A stretch of DNA of 59,395 nt from Candidatus Gastranaerophilales bacterium. GTDB taxonomy: Bacteria; Cyanobacteriota; Vampirovibrionia; Gastranaerophilales; Gastranaerophilaceae. Within the stretch, counting starts at the first letter, position 1. Every line of letters begins with the position of its first letter. Below, in pieces: positions 26,166 to 33,705 of this stretch. Where the stretch lies: contig CAAFYU010000057.1 of NCBI GenBank assembly GCA_900767135.1, positions 1 to 59,395 on the forward strand, given 5' to 3'. A program made the position numbers and the translations under genes. A model generated the notes under the pieces. It was not told where the DNA came from and ran no database searches. It worked only from the letters and a program-made list of their open reading frames with translations.

Positions 26166-26206
26166 AAAATGGCGGAGACTTTAAAAATCTCCGCCATTTT
26201 TTTTAT
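26166..26206. terminator. Bidirectional terminator between nadE and a prepilin gene
   Basis: A 13-bp perfect stem (AAAATGGCGGAGA with its complement, 26166-26178 and 26188-26200) with T-runs outward on both strands. It serves nadE on the plus strand and the convergent prepilin gene on the minus strand. Confidence 0.9.
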
Positions 26207-26208
26207 TA

Positions 26209-27033
26209 TTAGTAATCCATCTTCCAACCGTTTTGCATGATGTGAGTTGCTGGTTCGGAATCAGTATTTATTCCGTTAAAGTCGGTTCCGCCTACGAGTT
26301 TTGCCCCAAATATAGGGGAATATGTAAAACAGAACAAATCTCTTCCTTCAATGTTTGGGCTTTTTTCTCCATTTGTGTCAATACAAGCAGAAAGACCAAC
26401 TTTTTTTATACCAGTGTCAGAATTCTCTGCGAGTTGTCCGCCAAATCCAAAATAGTAAATCATTCCATCATTACTATAATAACCTTTAACACCACCTCTT
26501 GTTTGACTCATAATTTGGTTAGATATTGTATATTTATCAGAATCATTCTTAGTGTAATTAAATTTTCCTTCACGAAAGTAACCTTGAGAATATTTAATAT
26601 CGCATTCTGAATCTGTACAACTTTTTACTGTTTTAATATATTTTGGAATTAAATTGTCTAATCCAGAAGCATTGCCGTAAGCATCTTCGCAACTTCCCTC
26701 ATCGTTTGAGCACATTCCGTCAAAAAGAGAAGTACTATACATATCAGATGCTTCTTCATCAGCAGTTATTTTTTGAACCATGTTCTGAACAGTGTTTACT
26801 CCTTTTTTCAAACCTGTAACATACACTTGCTTTTGGTGTTGTTGTATCAATGTTGGCAAGGTCATAGCTGCTACAACTCCAATGATACCGAGGGTGATTA
26901 GAACCTCTGCCAAAGTAAATGCTACTCTACCAGAGTTGTCATTGTGGACTACGTGCGTAGCACCCTCTGCCAATGTGAATGCGGACCTATGCCCTCTCCT
27001 TGATGGGCTATTTGTCAAGTCGATTCTCTTCAT
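26209..27033 (-). CDS. Prepilin-like protein with duplicated FTLAE motif
   Basis: A 274-residue type IV pilin/pseudopilin-like protein. The N-terminus carries two prepilin motifs 20 residues apart: SAFTLAEGATHV and then VAFTLAEVLITLGIIGVVAA; only the second precedes the hydrophobic helix. A processing enzyme could in principle cut at either (residue -1 is Ala in both). The mature domain has about six Cys, and a C-terminal NGWKMDY that is shared with the prepilin at 40281. The gene starts at 27033 behind AAAGGAT and ends at the shared terminator. Family and fold are clear; role (adhesion, uptake, secretion) is not. Confidence 0.8.
   Translation of the reverse strand: MKRIDLTNSPSRRGHRSAFTLAEGATHVVHNDNSGRVAFTLAEVLITLGIIGVVAAMTLPTLIQQHQKQVYVTGLKKGVNTVQNMVQKITADEEASDMYSTSLFDGMCSNDEGSCEDAYGNASGLDNLIPKYIKTVKSCTDSECDIKYSQGYFREGKFNYTKNDSDKYTISNQIMSQTRGGVKGYYSNDGMIYYFGFGGQLAENSDTGIKKVGLSACIDTNGEKSPNIEGRDLFCFTYSPIFGAKLVGGTDFNGINTDSEPATHIMQNGWKMDY
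26918..26979. repeat. 60-bp prepilin-motif cassette (single extra copy)
   Basis: The first and second FTLAE codon blocks in the prepilin gene lie exactly 60 bp apart. The inserted unit contains GGTGCTACGCACGTAG, which has a CTACG/CGTAG stem, and is almost identical to the units at 40347-40466. Confidence 0.8.
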
Positions 27034-27152
27034 ATTAAATCCTTTCTTCGAAACTCTATAATGTAATTATAACATATTTTTTGAGAAATATACTAGATTG
27101 TGTTGATTTCTCTTAATTTTTGTTAATTTATTACTTGCAAATATCTATTTTG

Positions 27153-27273
27153 TATAATATAATTAGCCTGTAAAAGTATTTTATGGCTTTGGTATGCCTG
27201 AAATTACTTAGAGTACACTTTCCCTTGAGCAACTCCGTTTGACTTGAGGTTACAAAAGAAAAGGAGAAATTAA
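27153..27273 (+). promoter_or_regulatory. Promoter -10 and ribosomal-protein leader
   Basis: TATAAT at 27153-27158 is preceded by T/A-rich DNA with no good -35. The expected transcript has a leader of about 105 nt before rpmI, with short pairings such as GGC-TTTGGTAT-GCC. In other bacteria L20 represses its own operon by binding the leader; whether this one does is unproven here. Confidence 0.4.
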
Positions 27274-27483
27274 ATGCCAAAAATGAAAACACACAAGTCT
27301 GCTGCAAAACGTTACAAAGTTACTGCAACAGGTAAAATTGTTAGAAGACAAGCTGGTATCGGCCACTTACTTCAACACAAATCTGCTTCTAGAAAACGCA
27401 GAATTTTCAAAATGATTTCAATTTCAGATTCACATTTCAAATTGATTTCAAAAGAGTTACCTTACAGAAAGTATGCAAGATAG
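27274..27483 (+). CDS. rpmI: 50S ribosomal protein L35
   Basis: A 69-residue basic protein with the family N-terminus MPKMKTHKSAAKRYKVT and GKIVRRQAG, and a KRR core. A strong AAAGGAG ribosome site lies before the ATG. It pairs with rplT 10 nt downstream. infC, which usually precedes rpmI, is not here. Confidence 0.97.
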   Translation: MPKMKTHKSAAKRYKVTATGKIVRRQAGIGHLLQHKSASRKRRIFKMISISDSHFKLISKELPYRKYAR

Positions 27484-27493
27484 GAGGCAGTAA

Positions 27494-27844
27494 ATGAGAG
27501 TAAAACGTGGTAATGTATTACGCAAAAGACATAAAAAGATTTTAAAATTAGCTAAAGGCTTTATCGGTGCAAGAAGCAGAATTTTCAAAGTTGCTAACTG
27601 TGCTGTAATGAAAGCTCTTAAATATGCTTACAGAGATAGACGTACTAACAAACGCAACATGCGTCGTCTATGGATTGTTAGAATTAACGCAGCTGTTAGA
27701 GAACGTGGCATGAGCTATTCAAGATTCGTTAACGCTTGCAAAAAAGCTAACATCACTGTAAACAGAAAAATGTTGGCTGATTTGGCTGTAAGAGATCCTG
27801 AAGCATTTTCAGTAGTTTTTGAAACAGCTAAAACTGCTAAATAG
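27494..27844 (+). CDS. rplT: 50S ribosomal protein L20
   Basis: A 116-residue protein with the L20 start MRVKRGNVLRKRHKK, the long basic helix (AKGFIGARSRIFKVA), and WIVRINAAVRERGMSYSRF. L20 nucleates 23S rRNA assembly and often controls its own operon. AGGAGG precedes the start. A terminator follows immediately. Confidence 0.98.
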   Translation: MRVKRGNVLRKRHKKILKLAKGFIGARSRIFKVANCAVMKALKYAYRDRRTNKRNMRRLWIVRINAAVRERGMSYSRFVNACKKANITVNRKMLADLAVRDPEAFSVVFETAKTAK

Positions 27845-27868
27845 TTAAATTAAAATCAAGTGTAAGTA

Positions 27869-27916
27869 AAAACCCTAAAATTAGACAAATTAAAAGTCTA
27901 TTTTAGGGTTTTTTAT
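27869..27916 (+). terminator. Terminator of rpmI-rplT
   Basis: A long stem (AAAACCCTAAAATTAGAC pairing with GTCTATTTTAGGGTTTT) and a six-T tail. Confidence 0.9.
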
Positions 27917-28046
27917 TTGCATAAGTGCAGACTATAAAGAATTTTTCTTCTTAAAAATTGGATAGGAATATATCCATTTGCCTAGTTGATATCGTTGTTA
28001 GCAAAAGTTAGTCTGTTAGTGGAGTAATTTTGTTCTTGAATATGTA

Positions 28047-28075
28047 TTGACAATATCAAAATAATGTAATAATAT
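28047..28075 (+). promoter_or_regulatory. Sigma-70-type promoter of the RHH-NifX gene
   Basis: Perfect TTGACA (28047-28052), a 17-nt spacer and TAATAT (28070-28075) put the start of transcription about 10 nt before the ATG at 28093. With so short a leader the first start has almost no ribosome site, whereas the internal start at 28321 has a strong one. Confidence 0.7.
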
Positions 28076-28092
28076 GGTTTTAAGGTTAATCA

Positions 28093-28707
28093 ATGAAAGA
28101 AAACGGATACAGTATTAAAAAATGTTGGGGCGGAAAACGTGAGTGTGCAGGTAGAAAAAAGACTTGCAGAAATAAGGTTCCGTTCAATAGAAGAATAAAT
28201 GAAGATGTTTTAAATGTTTTGAAAGAATTTGCGAAAAATCACAATATTACTGAAACAGAGGCGTTAGAAAGTGCAATATTATTGCAGTCAAATATAGAAA
28301 AATTAAAAGGAGATAAAATTATGAAAATTGTAATTCCATCAGCAGAAAATAAATTATGCGGTCATTTTGGTCATTGTGAGTATTTTACATTTGTAGAAGT
28401 TAATCCGGAAACAAAAGAAATTTTAAGTATAGACAAAAAAATTCCGGAAGAAGGAATTTCTTGTCAAAGTGCGAATTGGATAGCATCACAAGGTGCAAAT
28501 ATTGTATTGGCAGGCGGAATGGGAGGACGTCCGATGGCGATATTTGCACAGAATGGAGTGAAAATTGTTGCAGGTTGTCCGGAATTGGATATTGAAGAAG
28601 TTGTTACAAAATTTTTGAATAACACATTAGTAACAGGCGAAAATGCTTGTGGCGGAGAACACCACCATTGCCATGGACATCATGGAGAACACCATTGTCA
28701 CAGTTAA
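28093..28707 (+). CDS. RHH-like domain fused to NifX/NafY-type (dinitrogenase cofactor-like) domain with His-rich tail
   Basis: A 204-residue protein. Residues 1-76 start with a basic, Cys-containing arm (CWGGKRECAGRKKTC) and a ribbon-helix-helix-like segment (VPFNRRINEDVLNVLKEF). Residues 77-190 are a NifB/NifX/NafY-type domain: MKIVIPSAENKLCGHFGHC, GISCQSANWIASQGA, VLAGGMGGRPM. The last 18 residues are rich in His and Cys and could bind metal. AAAAGGAG stands 9 nt before the in-frame ATG at 28321, so the NifX-like part may also be made alone. No nif genes are nearby, so a general metal or iron-sulfur role is more likely than nitrogen fixation. Confidence 0.75.
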   Translation: MKENGYSIKKCWGGKRECAGRKKTCRNKVPFNRRINEDVLNVLKEFAKNHNITETEALESAILLQSNIEKLKGDKIMKIVIPSAENKLCGHFGHCEYFTFVEVNPETKEILSIDKKIPEEGISCQSANWIASQGANIVLAGGMGGRPMAIFAQNGVKIVAGCPELDIEEVVTKFLNNTLVTGENACGGEHHHCHGHHGEHHCHS

Positions 28708-28729
28708 TTTTATAAAAAATCAAAAAACA

Positions 28730-28773
28730 AAAAGCCTTAAACAAAATTTTGTTTAGGCTTTTTTAATTGTCTA
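28730..28773 (+). terminator. Rho-independent terminator
   Basis: Stem AAAGCCT-AAACAAAA with TTTTGTTT-AGGCTTT, followed by more T. It closes the RHH-NifX gene. Confidence 0.85.
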
Positions 28774-28803
28774 ATGAATTGAATAAGAATTGCAATTATA
28801 AAA

Positions 28804-29448
28804 TTAATACATTGTCGCAATCCCGTTAGCATAAGCTCCAATTATTCTATCTTCGCCACTTCTGACTATTTTTAGCGGGTGATAATATGAACTTGAAGCA
28901 TCTGTACTTGTTTCAAATCCGATTGCGGGTTTGTTTTTAGGAATTAGGTGTCTGTATTTTTTTGGAGTAACTTCGCAACAGTTTACAATAACTTTTTCTC
29001 CCTTTGGAACATGTTGTTTTATGAAATCAAAAATTCCGATTTCAGGTTTATGTCCGACATGCCATCTGTCTGCTCCTGTTTGAACAAGTGATGAGCCGGC
29101 ACCATGTCCAAAAATTACATATTTTATATCTTTGGGAAATCTTCCCTTTCTTATATCACGCATGAATACATTTGCGAGTTCGCAAAAGCTGTGAGCTTCT
29201 TGTGTATCTGTCATAATCATTTTTACGCCGGTTGCTTTTTCGAACTTGTCGCAAACTTTTTCAACCGTTTTTGCGTTCGGTTTTGACCACATAACATTGT
29301 AAAATTCTTTGACGATTTTGTTTGGTTTGAACATTTGTCTGAGTTCCATTGCAACTAAATTTGCAGATGAACCCAAACTGCTTGTTTCCCAAGATAGCGG
29401 TGGTGCTATAATGTTTTTGTTGAATAAGATATTAAAAAATTTTGACAT
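28804..29448 (-). CDS. Hypothetical protein with possible caspase-like (clan CD) His/Cys pair
   Basis: A 214-residue soluble protein. A strand ending KYVIFGHGAGSS (His115) and a second strand ending EKVIVNCCEVTP (Cys157, Cys158), 42 residues on, resemble the His-Gly and Cys dyad of caspase-like clan CD peptidases, where each catalytic residue follows a hydrophobic strand. The remaining sequence is mixed alpha/beta. It has no signal peptide or membrane helix. It stands beside two other orphan genes on the same strand. The fold assignment is inference from two motifs. Confidence 0.4.
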   Translation of the reverse strand: MSKFFNILFNKNIIAPPLSWETSSLGSSANLVAMELRQMFKPNKIVKEFYNVMWSKPNAKTVEKVCDKFEKATGVKMIMTDTQEAHSFCELANVFMRDIRKGRFPKDIKYVIFGHGAGSSLVQTGADRWHVGHKPEIGIFDFIKQHVPKGEKVIVNCCEVTPKKYRHLIPKNKPAIGFETSTDASSSYYHPLKIVRSGEDRIIGAYANGIATMY

Positions 29449-29516
29449 TATTTTCCCTAAATTACTTTATCTATTAATATAAAATAAAGTTGTCATAAAA
29501 AATTGCGTTAAAATAT

Positions 29517-30425
29517 CTAAACTTTATTAGCCATTGATTGGAATACAGACAAAAGCAGGTCGTAATCTAAGTTTGCATATTGACCAACATTTTCAAAAAT
29601 TATTGCTCCATCAGGTGTGTGGGCTGGTTTGAATTGTGTTAAAGTTTTTAGCAGTTCGTAGTTAATTTTTTCAGGGTGTTCGGCTAATTTGAGAATATCT
29701 TTTTGAAGAGGTGTAAATTCTTCATTCGGTGAGATAAATGCAAACTTAATCTTAAAAGTTTTGTCACCATCTGGAATTTCTAATTGAACAATTTTGTTTT
29801 TATAATTTGGAACAGTGCCTGATGTAATACGTGTACCGTCTTCTAAAGCTAAGTGGGTAGTATTATTTTTAAAACTTATCAATGCATGTGAGGTTGAAGC
29901 GGCTCTAATTCCACCCGTAGTACCTTTAATAGAATTTTGTATAGTTCCTTTTGTTGTGGCAATTCCATCTTTATAACCTCCATGGTTTCTTTGAATGGGG
30001 ATTGAGTCAAATTCTTTTGAGATATCGTAAGTATGCGGAGTAATATTTGAATTTTTCCCAAATACATTTTCTATTGTTTCATTCACAGTTGCTCCAACTT
30101 TTGAGGATATTTCAAAACTTTTTGGGTTAGGCAAGTATTCTGAAAGCGTTTTGTTATCGAGTTTTAAATTTTTATTTTCGTTTCCAACGGCTTTTTCTGT
30201 CCCGCCTAACAGCTTTTGGATATTTTTCCCAAGTTTACCTTTATAGCCTGCATAAATTCCTAGTCCTATAACCGTTGCAAGGGTAGTTGCACCAATCATA
30301 TACTTTGCAGCATTTGATTTCTCTGTATCTACTGGCTCAGAAGTATTTGAGTTTTGAGAAGAGTTTTGGGGTTGTTGTTGAACATATTGAATTGGTACAT
30401 TGTTTTTTATAGGTTCAATTGCCAT
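29517..30425 (-). CDS. Hypothetical membrane-anchored protein
   Basis: About 302 residues. The N-terminus is Gln/Asn-rich and probably disordered (to about residue 33), then comes one transmembrane helix (YMIGATTLATVIGLGIYAGY), then a domain of about 220 residues without recognised motif (segments such as KFAFISPNEEFTPLQKDI). Start at the ATG at 30425; 30449 is also open but its ribosome site is poorer. The layout (short linker, helix with small residues, globular part) is shared with the ATPase-like gene at 8803 and suggests a common exported or inner-membrane class. Confidence 0.55.
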   Translation of the reverse strand: MAIEPIKNNVPIQYVQQQPQNSSQNSNTSEPVDTEKSNAAKYMIGATTLATVIGLGIYAGYKGKLGKNIQKLLGGTEKAVGNENKNLKLDNKTLSEYLPNPKSFEISSKVGATVNETIENVFGKNSNITPHTYDISKEFDSIPIQRNHGGYKDGIATTKGTIQNSIKGTTGGIRAASTSHALISFKNNTTHLALEDGTRITSGTVPNYKNKIVQLEIPDGDKTFKIKFAFISPNEEFTPLQKDILKLAEHPEKINYELLKTLTQFKPAHTPDGAIIFENVGQYANLDYDLLLSVFQSMANKV

Positions 30426-30490
30426 GGTATGCCTTTCACACTTTTGCAATTATATTAAAACAATGTAATAAAAATTTTTGCTAAAAAAGT

Positions 30491-30532
30491 AGTAAATATT
30501 ATCAAATATTATCAAATATTATCAAATATTAA
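30491..30532. repeat. 10-bp tandem repeat
   Basis: Three perfect copies of ATCAAATATT (30501-30530), with a degenerate copy before and a partial one after, exactly where the missing 5' half of the XRE gene would join. Confidence 0.85.
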
Positions 30533-30666
30533 GTTTACAGGTATATTTATCAAGAGAATATATTACTAGGGTCGAAAAAGGTCAAAAAAATATAAGTTTA
30601 AAAAAATTATTTGCAATTGCAGATGCCCTAGAAACGGATTTTTGCAACCTTACAAATTTTAAATAA
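30496..30666 (+). pseudogene. Remnant of an XRE-family (Cro/C1) HTH regulator
   Basis: The frame ending at the TAA at 30664-30666 encodes LSREYITRVEKGQKNISLKK followed by LFAIADALETDFCNL, the second half of a Cro/C1 helix-turn-helix (recognition helix, ErG turn, IADALE). No start codon or first helices exist; upstream is a 10-bp tandem repeat and a stop at 30493. It lies between two orphan genes. Confidence 0.7.
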
Positions 30667-30694
30667 ACAGTAAAATTCAAATGAATACGCTTTT

Positions 30695-32017
30695 TTACAC
30701 TGATTTCTTGACAGCTGTTTCTTCAGGTTGATTTCTGAATAAATTTTTGAGTACACGTGCCACAGCAGAATTTTGTTCTTTTTCAGGTGGAAGAATATCA
30801 TAACCACAATAATCGTATACAAGATCTTCTGAACGAATATCCGCTTTCCCAATCAATTTAATATTTTCAATAGGAATATCTTCTGTATATATATATTCGA
30901 TGGCTTCTTTTCTTTGTTTGTAGTGTCCGGCATCTTTGGCTGGAGCTCCTTTGGTTTTATGTTTTCGTATTTTAGGTAAAATCTTCTTTGGTATTGTAGA
31001 ACGCTTTTTAAGCAATCTGTTTTGACTTCTGATTTTCAACAAATCATGATCTAATGTTGCGGTTGGAATTCTAAGGCAAACTATTTTATTATCGCATTTT
31101 GATACATGATGTAAAAGAGACAAGGATAAATTTATATTATTCTTATGTTTTGCCCAGTTTTTTGAGTATCTCCAGCGTTTTAACAGATTTTGCAATTCAA
31201 ACATGTAAACCCCATCTTTCGAAAAATAATAATCATCTGTTATTCGAAGTTTCCCTTCTCTTAGTATTTTTTGATAATTCTCTTCGCTAGTTAGATGATA
31301 CAAGTATCTCTTTATTTTATGTTTGCCATAATGATGATTTTTATTAGTGCTTTGAACAGAACTTTGCTCAATATCTTGAGCGTTTAAACGTGACATTCTG
31401 CGAATATTCCGGTTTATATTATTAATTTTTGATTGCAATTCAAGTTGGCAAATATTAAATTCTTCAAACAGTTGTTTTAAGAATTGAGATTTAGACTTAG
31501 CTACAATGCCTAATAACTTTTCTTTATTGAATTTAATATGATGTTCTACACTTTTTCCTATTGCATCATAGCTTGTAATTCCGCGATTAAAATTCTTCGA
31601 CAAATTTCGATTATTGCCGGAAACCCCGATATTTAAAAAACCGTTTGCGTATGCAAGTTCTGCCTCTTTTCCAAAAGAGGCTCTATATTTTACAACCGCA
31701 TTTTTGAAGTTTGGATTAGCAATTGAAATTGCTCCAGCCCCGACTACATTTTTACCATCTTTTAGTCGTAAGCCTGCAATTGTATAATTAGATTTTGACT
31801 TATATGCAATATCTATTGATGGATTTTGAGTATCCGATAAAATTTGAGATACGATTTCTTTTGTTTTATGGTCATTGTTTTTACCTATTAACTCTATTTG
31901 CTTTTTATTCAAATGAATGTTGCCATTTTTTCCTTCAAGTTTTTGAAGGGTGGATATTAGTTTTTTAGTAAGCCTTTGCAAGTCAATAGGTTGTATTATT
32001 TTGTTTACGCGAGGCAC
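30695..32017 (-). CDS. Hypothetical protein with C-terminal ADP-ribosyltransferase-like (DarT-like) region
   Basis: A 440-residue basic protein. The N-terminal 230 residues are unrecognised, with a likely helical segment at about 175-215. From residue 237 the sequence reads like a DarT/DUF4433-style ART fold: RYLYHLTSEENYQKILREGKL, then DGVYMFE (about 268-274), IVCLRIP (about 312), and KQRKEAIEYIYTEDIPIENIK near 367-387 where a catalytic Glu would be expected. In that family HxT and the Glu hold NAD. The protein ends with a short basic tail. It is beside a broken XRE repressor, as toxin-antitoxin pairs can be. Assignment is tentative. Confidence 0.4.
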   Translation of the reverse strand: MPRVNKIIQPIDLQRLTKKLISTLQKLEGKNGNIHLNKKQIELIGKNNDHKTKEIVSQILSDTQNPSIDIAYKSKSNYTIAGLRLKDGKNVVGAGAISIANPNFKNAVVKYRASFGKEAELAYANGFLNIGVSGNNRNLSKNFNRGITSYDAIGKSVEHHIKFNKEKLLGIVAKSKSQFLKQLFEEFNICQLELQSKINNINRNIRRMSRLNAQDIEQSSVQSTNKNHHYGKHKIKRYLYHLTSEENYQKILREGKLRITDDYYFSKDGVYMFELQNLLKRWRYSKNWAKHKNNINLSLSLLHHVSKCDNKIVCLRIPTATLDHDLLKIRSQNRLLKKRSTIPKKILPKIRKHKTKGAPAKDAGHYKQRKEAIEYIYTEDIPIENIKLIGKADIRSEDLVYDYCGYDILPPEKEQNSAVARVLKNLFRNQPEETAVKKSV

Positions 32018-32253
32018 AGTATTATTCCATTAAAATTATTTTTCCCTATGATACCATAAAAATTTATCAAAGATCTAATTTGCTAATAAATTAAAAATTG
32101 TAAAGTCATTAAAGTTTTTGTGGTCATAGTTGAAGAGCTTGTATGCTATTAAAAATGAAAGCTCTTTGGAGATTTGGCAATTCACAAATGTGTTATGAAA
32201 AAGATGGCGTTAAATGTCAGGGGGATTTGCGAATATTTTCGTTTTTGTATATT

Positions 32254-32282
32254 TTGCATAATTTTGTTGTTTTTGCTACAAT
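32254..32282 (+). promoter_or_regulatory. Sigma-70-type promoter of the MCE-lpxK-mutS2 run
   Basis: TTGCAT (32254-32259), a 17-nt spacer and TACAAT (32277-32282) end 25 nt before the MCE gene. The upstream 240 nt holds no convincing gene. Confidence 0.6.
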
Positions 32283-32307
32283 AATTTCAAAATAAGAAAG
32301 GTTATAA

Positions 32308-33669
32308 ATGAAATTTTCATCATCTTTTAAAGTTGGGCTTTTGACATTATTATCGTTAGTGCTATTGGTTGGCGTGGTTTTCAAGGTTAAAGGAAGAACT
32401 TTTTCTTCTGCCGATAGGGTTGAAATCCAGTTTAAAGACGTAAACGGAATGCGTCCTGGAGCAGGCGTTCAGATGATGGGCTTGCGAGTAGGGCAGGTTG
32501 AAGAGATTACACCTGTTATTGATGGTGAAAACAGTTATGTTAAGGTAAAATTCGTTATAACCGATCCGAATGTCGAAATTCCGAAAGCATCGACTTTTTC
32601 TATTCAACAGTCAGGTTTAATTGGCGAATTGTTCTTGGAAATTACTCCGCCTAAAATCAGGACTGTTTATATTCCTATGTTGAATAAGGATATTCTTTAT
32701 AAAGACGATGCTGTTGAAATGAAGTTAGACAAACAGTTTTATGATGTCGGGAAAATTAAGAATATTGAAGTAGTTTCAAAAGAAGTTATTCCATATAGTG
32801 TAAAAGATAGAATTAAGACAAATTTTGCATATAAAGTGGATTATGTAATTAATCTCCCGGGGCTTGTTTTGCCTGAATTTTTAAAGGGAAGAGTTGTCAG
32901 AGAACATGGAACAAATAAACTTTTGATTTCAACTTTGGACGATGTTGTTTTGCCGTATCCAATTCAAACTTCGCCTTACACAATTATTGAGCCGATGAGA
33001 ATTGCGGATTTTATGGATTGGCAATACAGAGCAGCTGAATCTTTGACAGAAACAAATAAGAAAATCAATGATTTACTTTCAGAACAGGTTATCGCTGAAC
33101 TCAAAATGTCTGTTAGAAACATAAACTCTTTAACAGGACAAACAAGTGTTACTATGGGCAAGTTGAACAGTTTGATTGATGATTCTTCAAGTGATTTAAG
33201 GCAACTTATGGTCATGATGGATAAGGCAACGACTGATTTTAATATGCTTTCCTATAATATTAATAACATTATTGGCGACCCACAATTCAAAACTACTGTT
33301 ATGTCTACGGCAAATTCTGTTGATAAACTTTCTCAAAACTTGAATAAAATTATCGGAGATGAAAAAGAATCTGAACAGATGGCAGAAGATTTGAGAGCGA
33401 TTACTCATAATGTTAATGAAATTAGCGGCTATGTAAATTCAATGACAAAAGACGATCAGTTGAAAAAGGATATTAACAGAGCTGTTGCAAATGTAAACAC
33501 TGCAATGACAGATATTTCAACAACATTGAATACTGTAAACAAATTAACTCCTGATAAGAAAACAGAATTGCAATCAATTATCGAAGATACGAGAGAAACG
33601 ACTTGCAATTTGAGAAAATTCTCTGAAAAATTGAATAAAAGATTTTTACTTTGGAGATTGATGTTCTAG
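32308..33669 (+). CDS. MCE/MlaD family lipid-transport protein
   Basis: A 453-residue protein: an N-terminal anchor (VGLLTLLSLVLLVGVVF), an MCE domain (about 38-110, with VEIQFKDVNGMRPGAGVQMMG and LRVGQVEEI), a middle segment, and from about 235 on a long helical region with heptad-like INNI/VNTA repeats. MCE proteins form rings or tubes that carry lipids between the membranes. A second, shorter MCE gene is at 41227; no MlaE/MlaF ABC genes are in the window. It heads a run with lpxK and mutS2. Confidence 0.9.
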   Translation: MKFSSSFKVGLLTLLSLVLLVGVVFKVKGRTFSSADRVEIQFKDVNGMRPGAGVQMMGLRVGQVEEITPVIDGENSYVKVKFVITDPNVEIPKASTFSIQQSGLIGELFLEITPPKIRTVYIPMLNKDILYKDDAVEMKLDKQFYDVGKIKNIEVVSKEVIPYSVKDRIKTNFAYKVDYVINLPGLVLPEFLKGRVVREHGTNKLLISTLDDVVLPYPIQTSPYTIIEPMRIADFMDWQYRAAESLTETNKKINDLLSEQVIAELKMSVRNINSLTGQTSVTMGKLNSLIDDSSSDLRQLMVMMDKATTDFNMLSYNINNIIGDPQFKTTVMSTANSVDKLSQNLNKIIGDEKESEQMAEDLRAITHNVNEISGYVNSMTKDDQLKKDINRAVANVNTAMTDISTTLNTVNKLTPDKKTELQSIIEDTRETTCNLRKFSEKLNKRFLLWRLMF

Positions 33670-33705
33670 GCGGAAAGTTTCGCATTGAGAGATTAAGGAA
33701 AAAAT

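Noticed and set aside
28321..28707. Nitrogen-fixation role for the NifX-like protein
   Set aside because: No nif genes are nearby and the domain occurs widely in non-fixing anaerobes.
32143..32295. 50-codon open frame upstream of the MCE gene
   Set aside because: The ribosome site is weak, the composition is ordinary for AT-rich non-coding DNA, and it runs through the promoter of the MCE gene. I saw no family resemblance.
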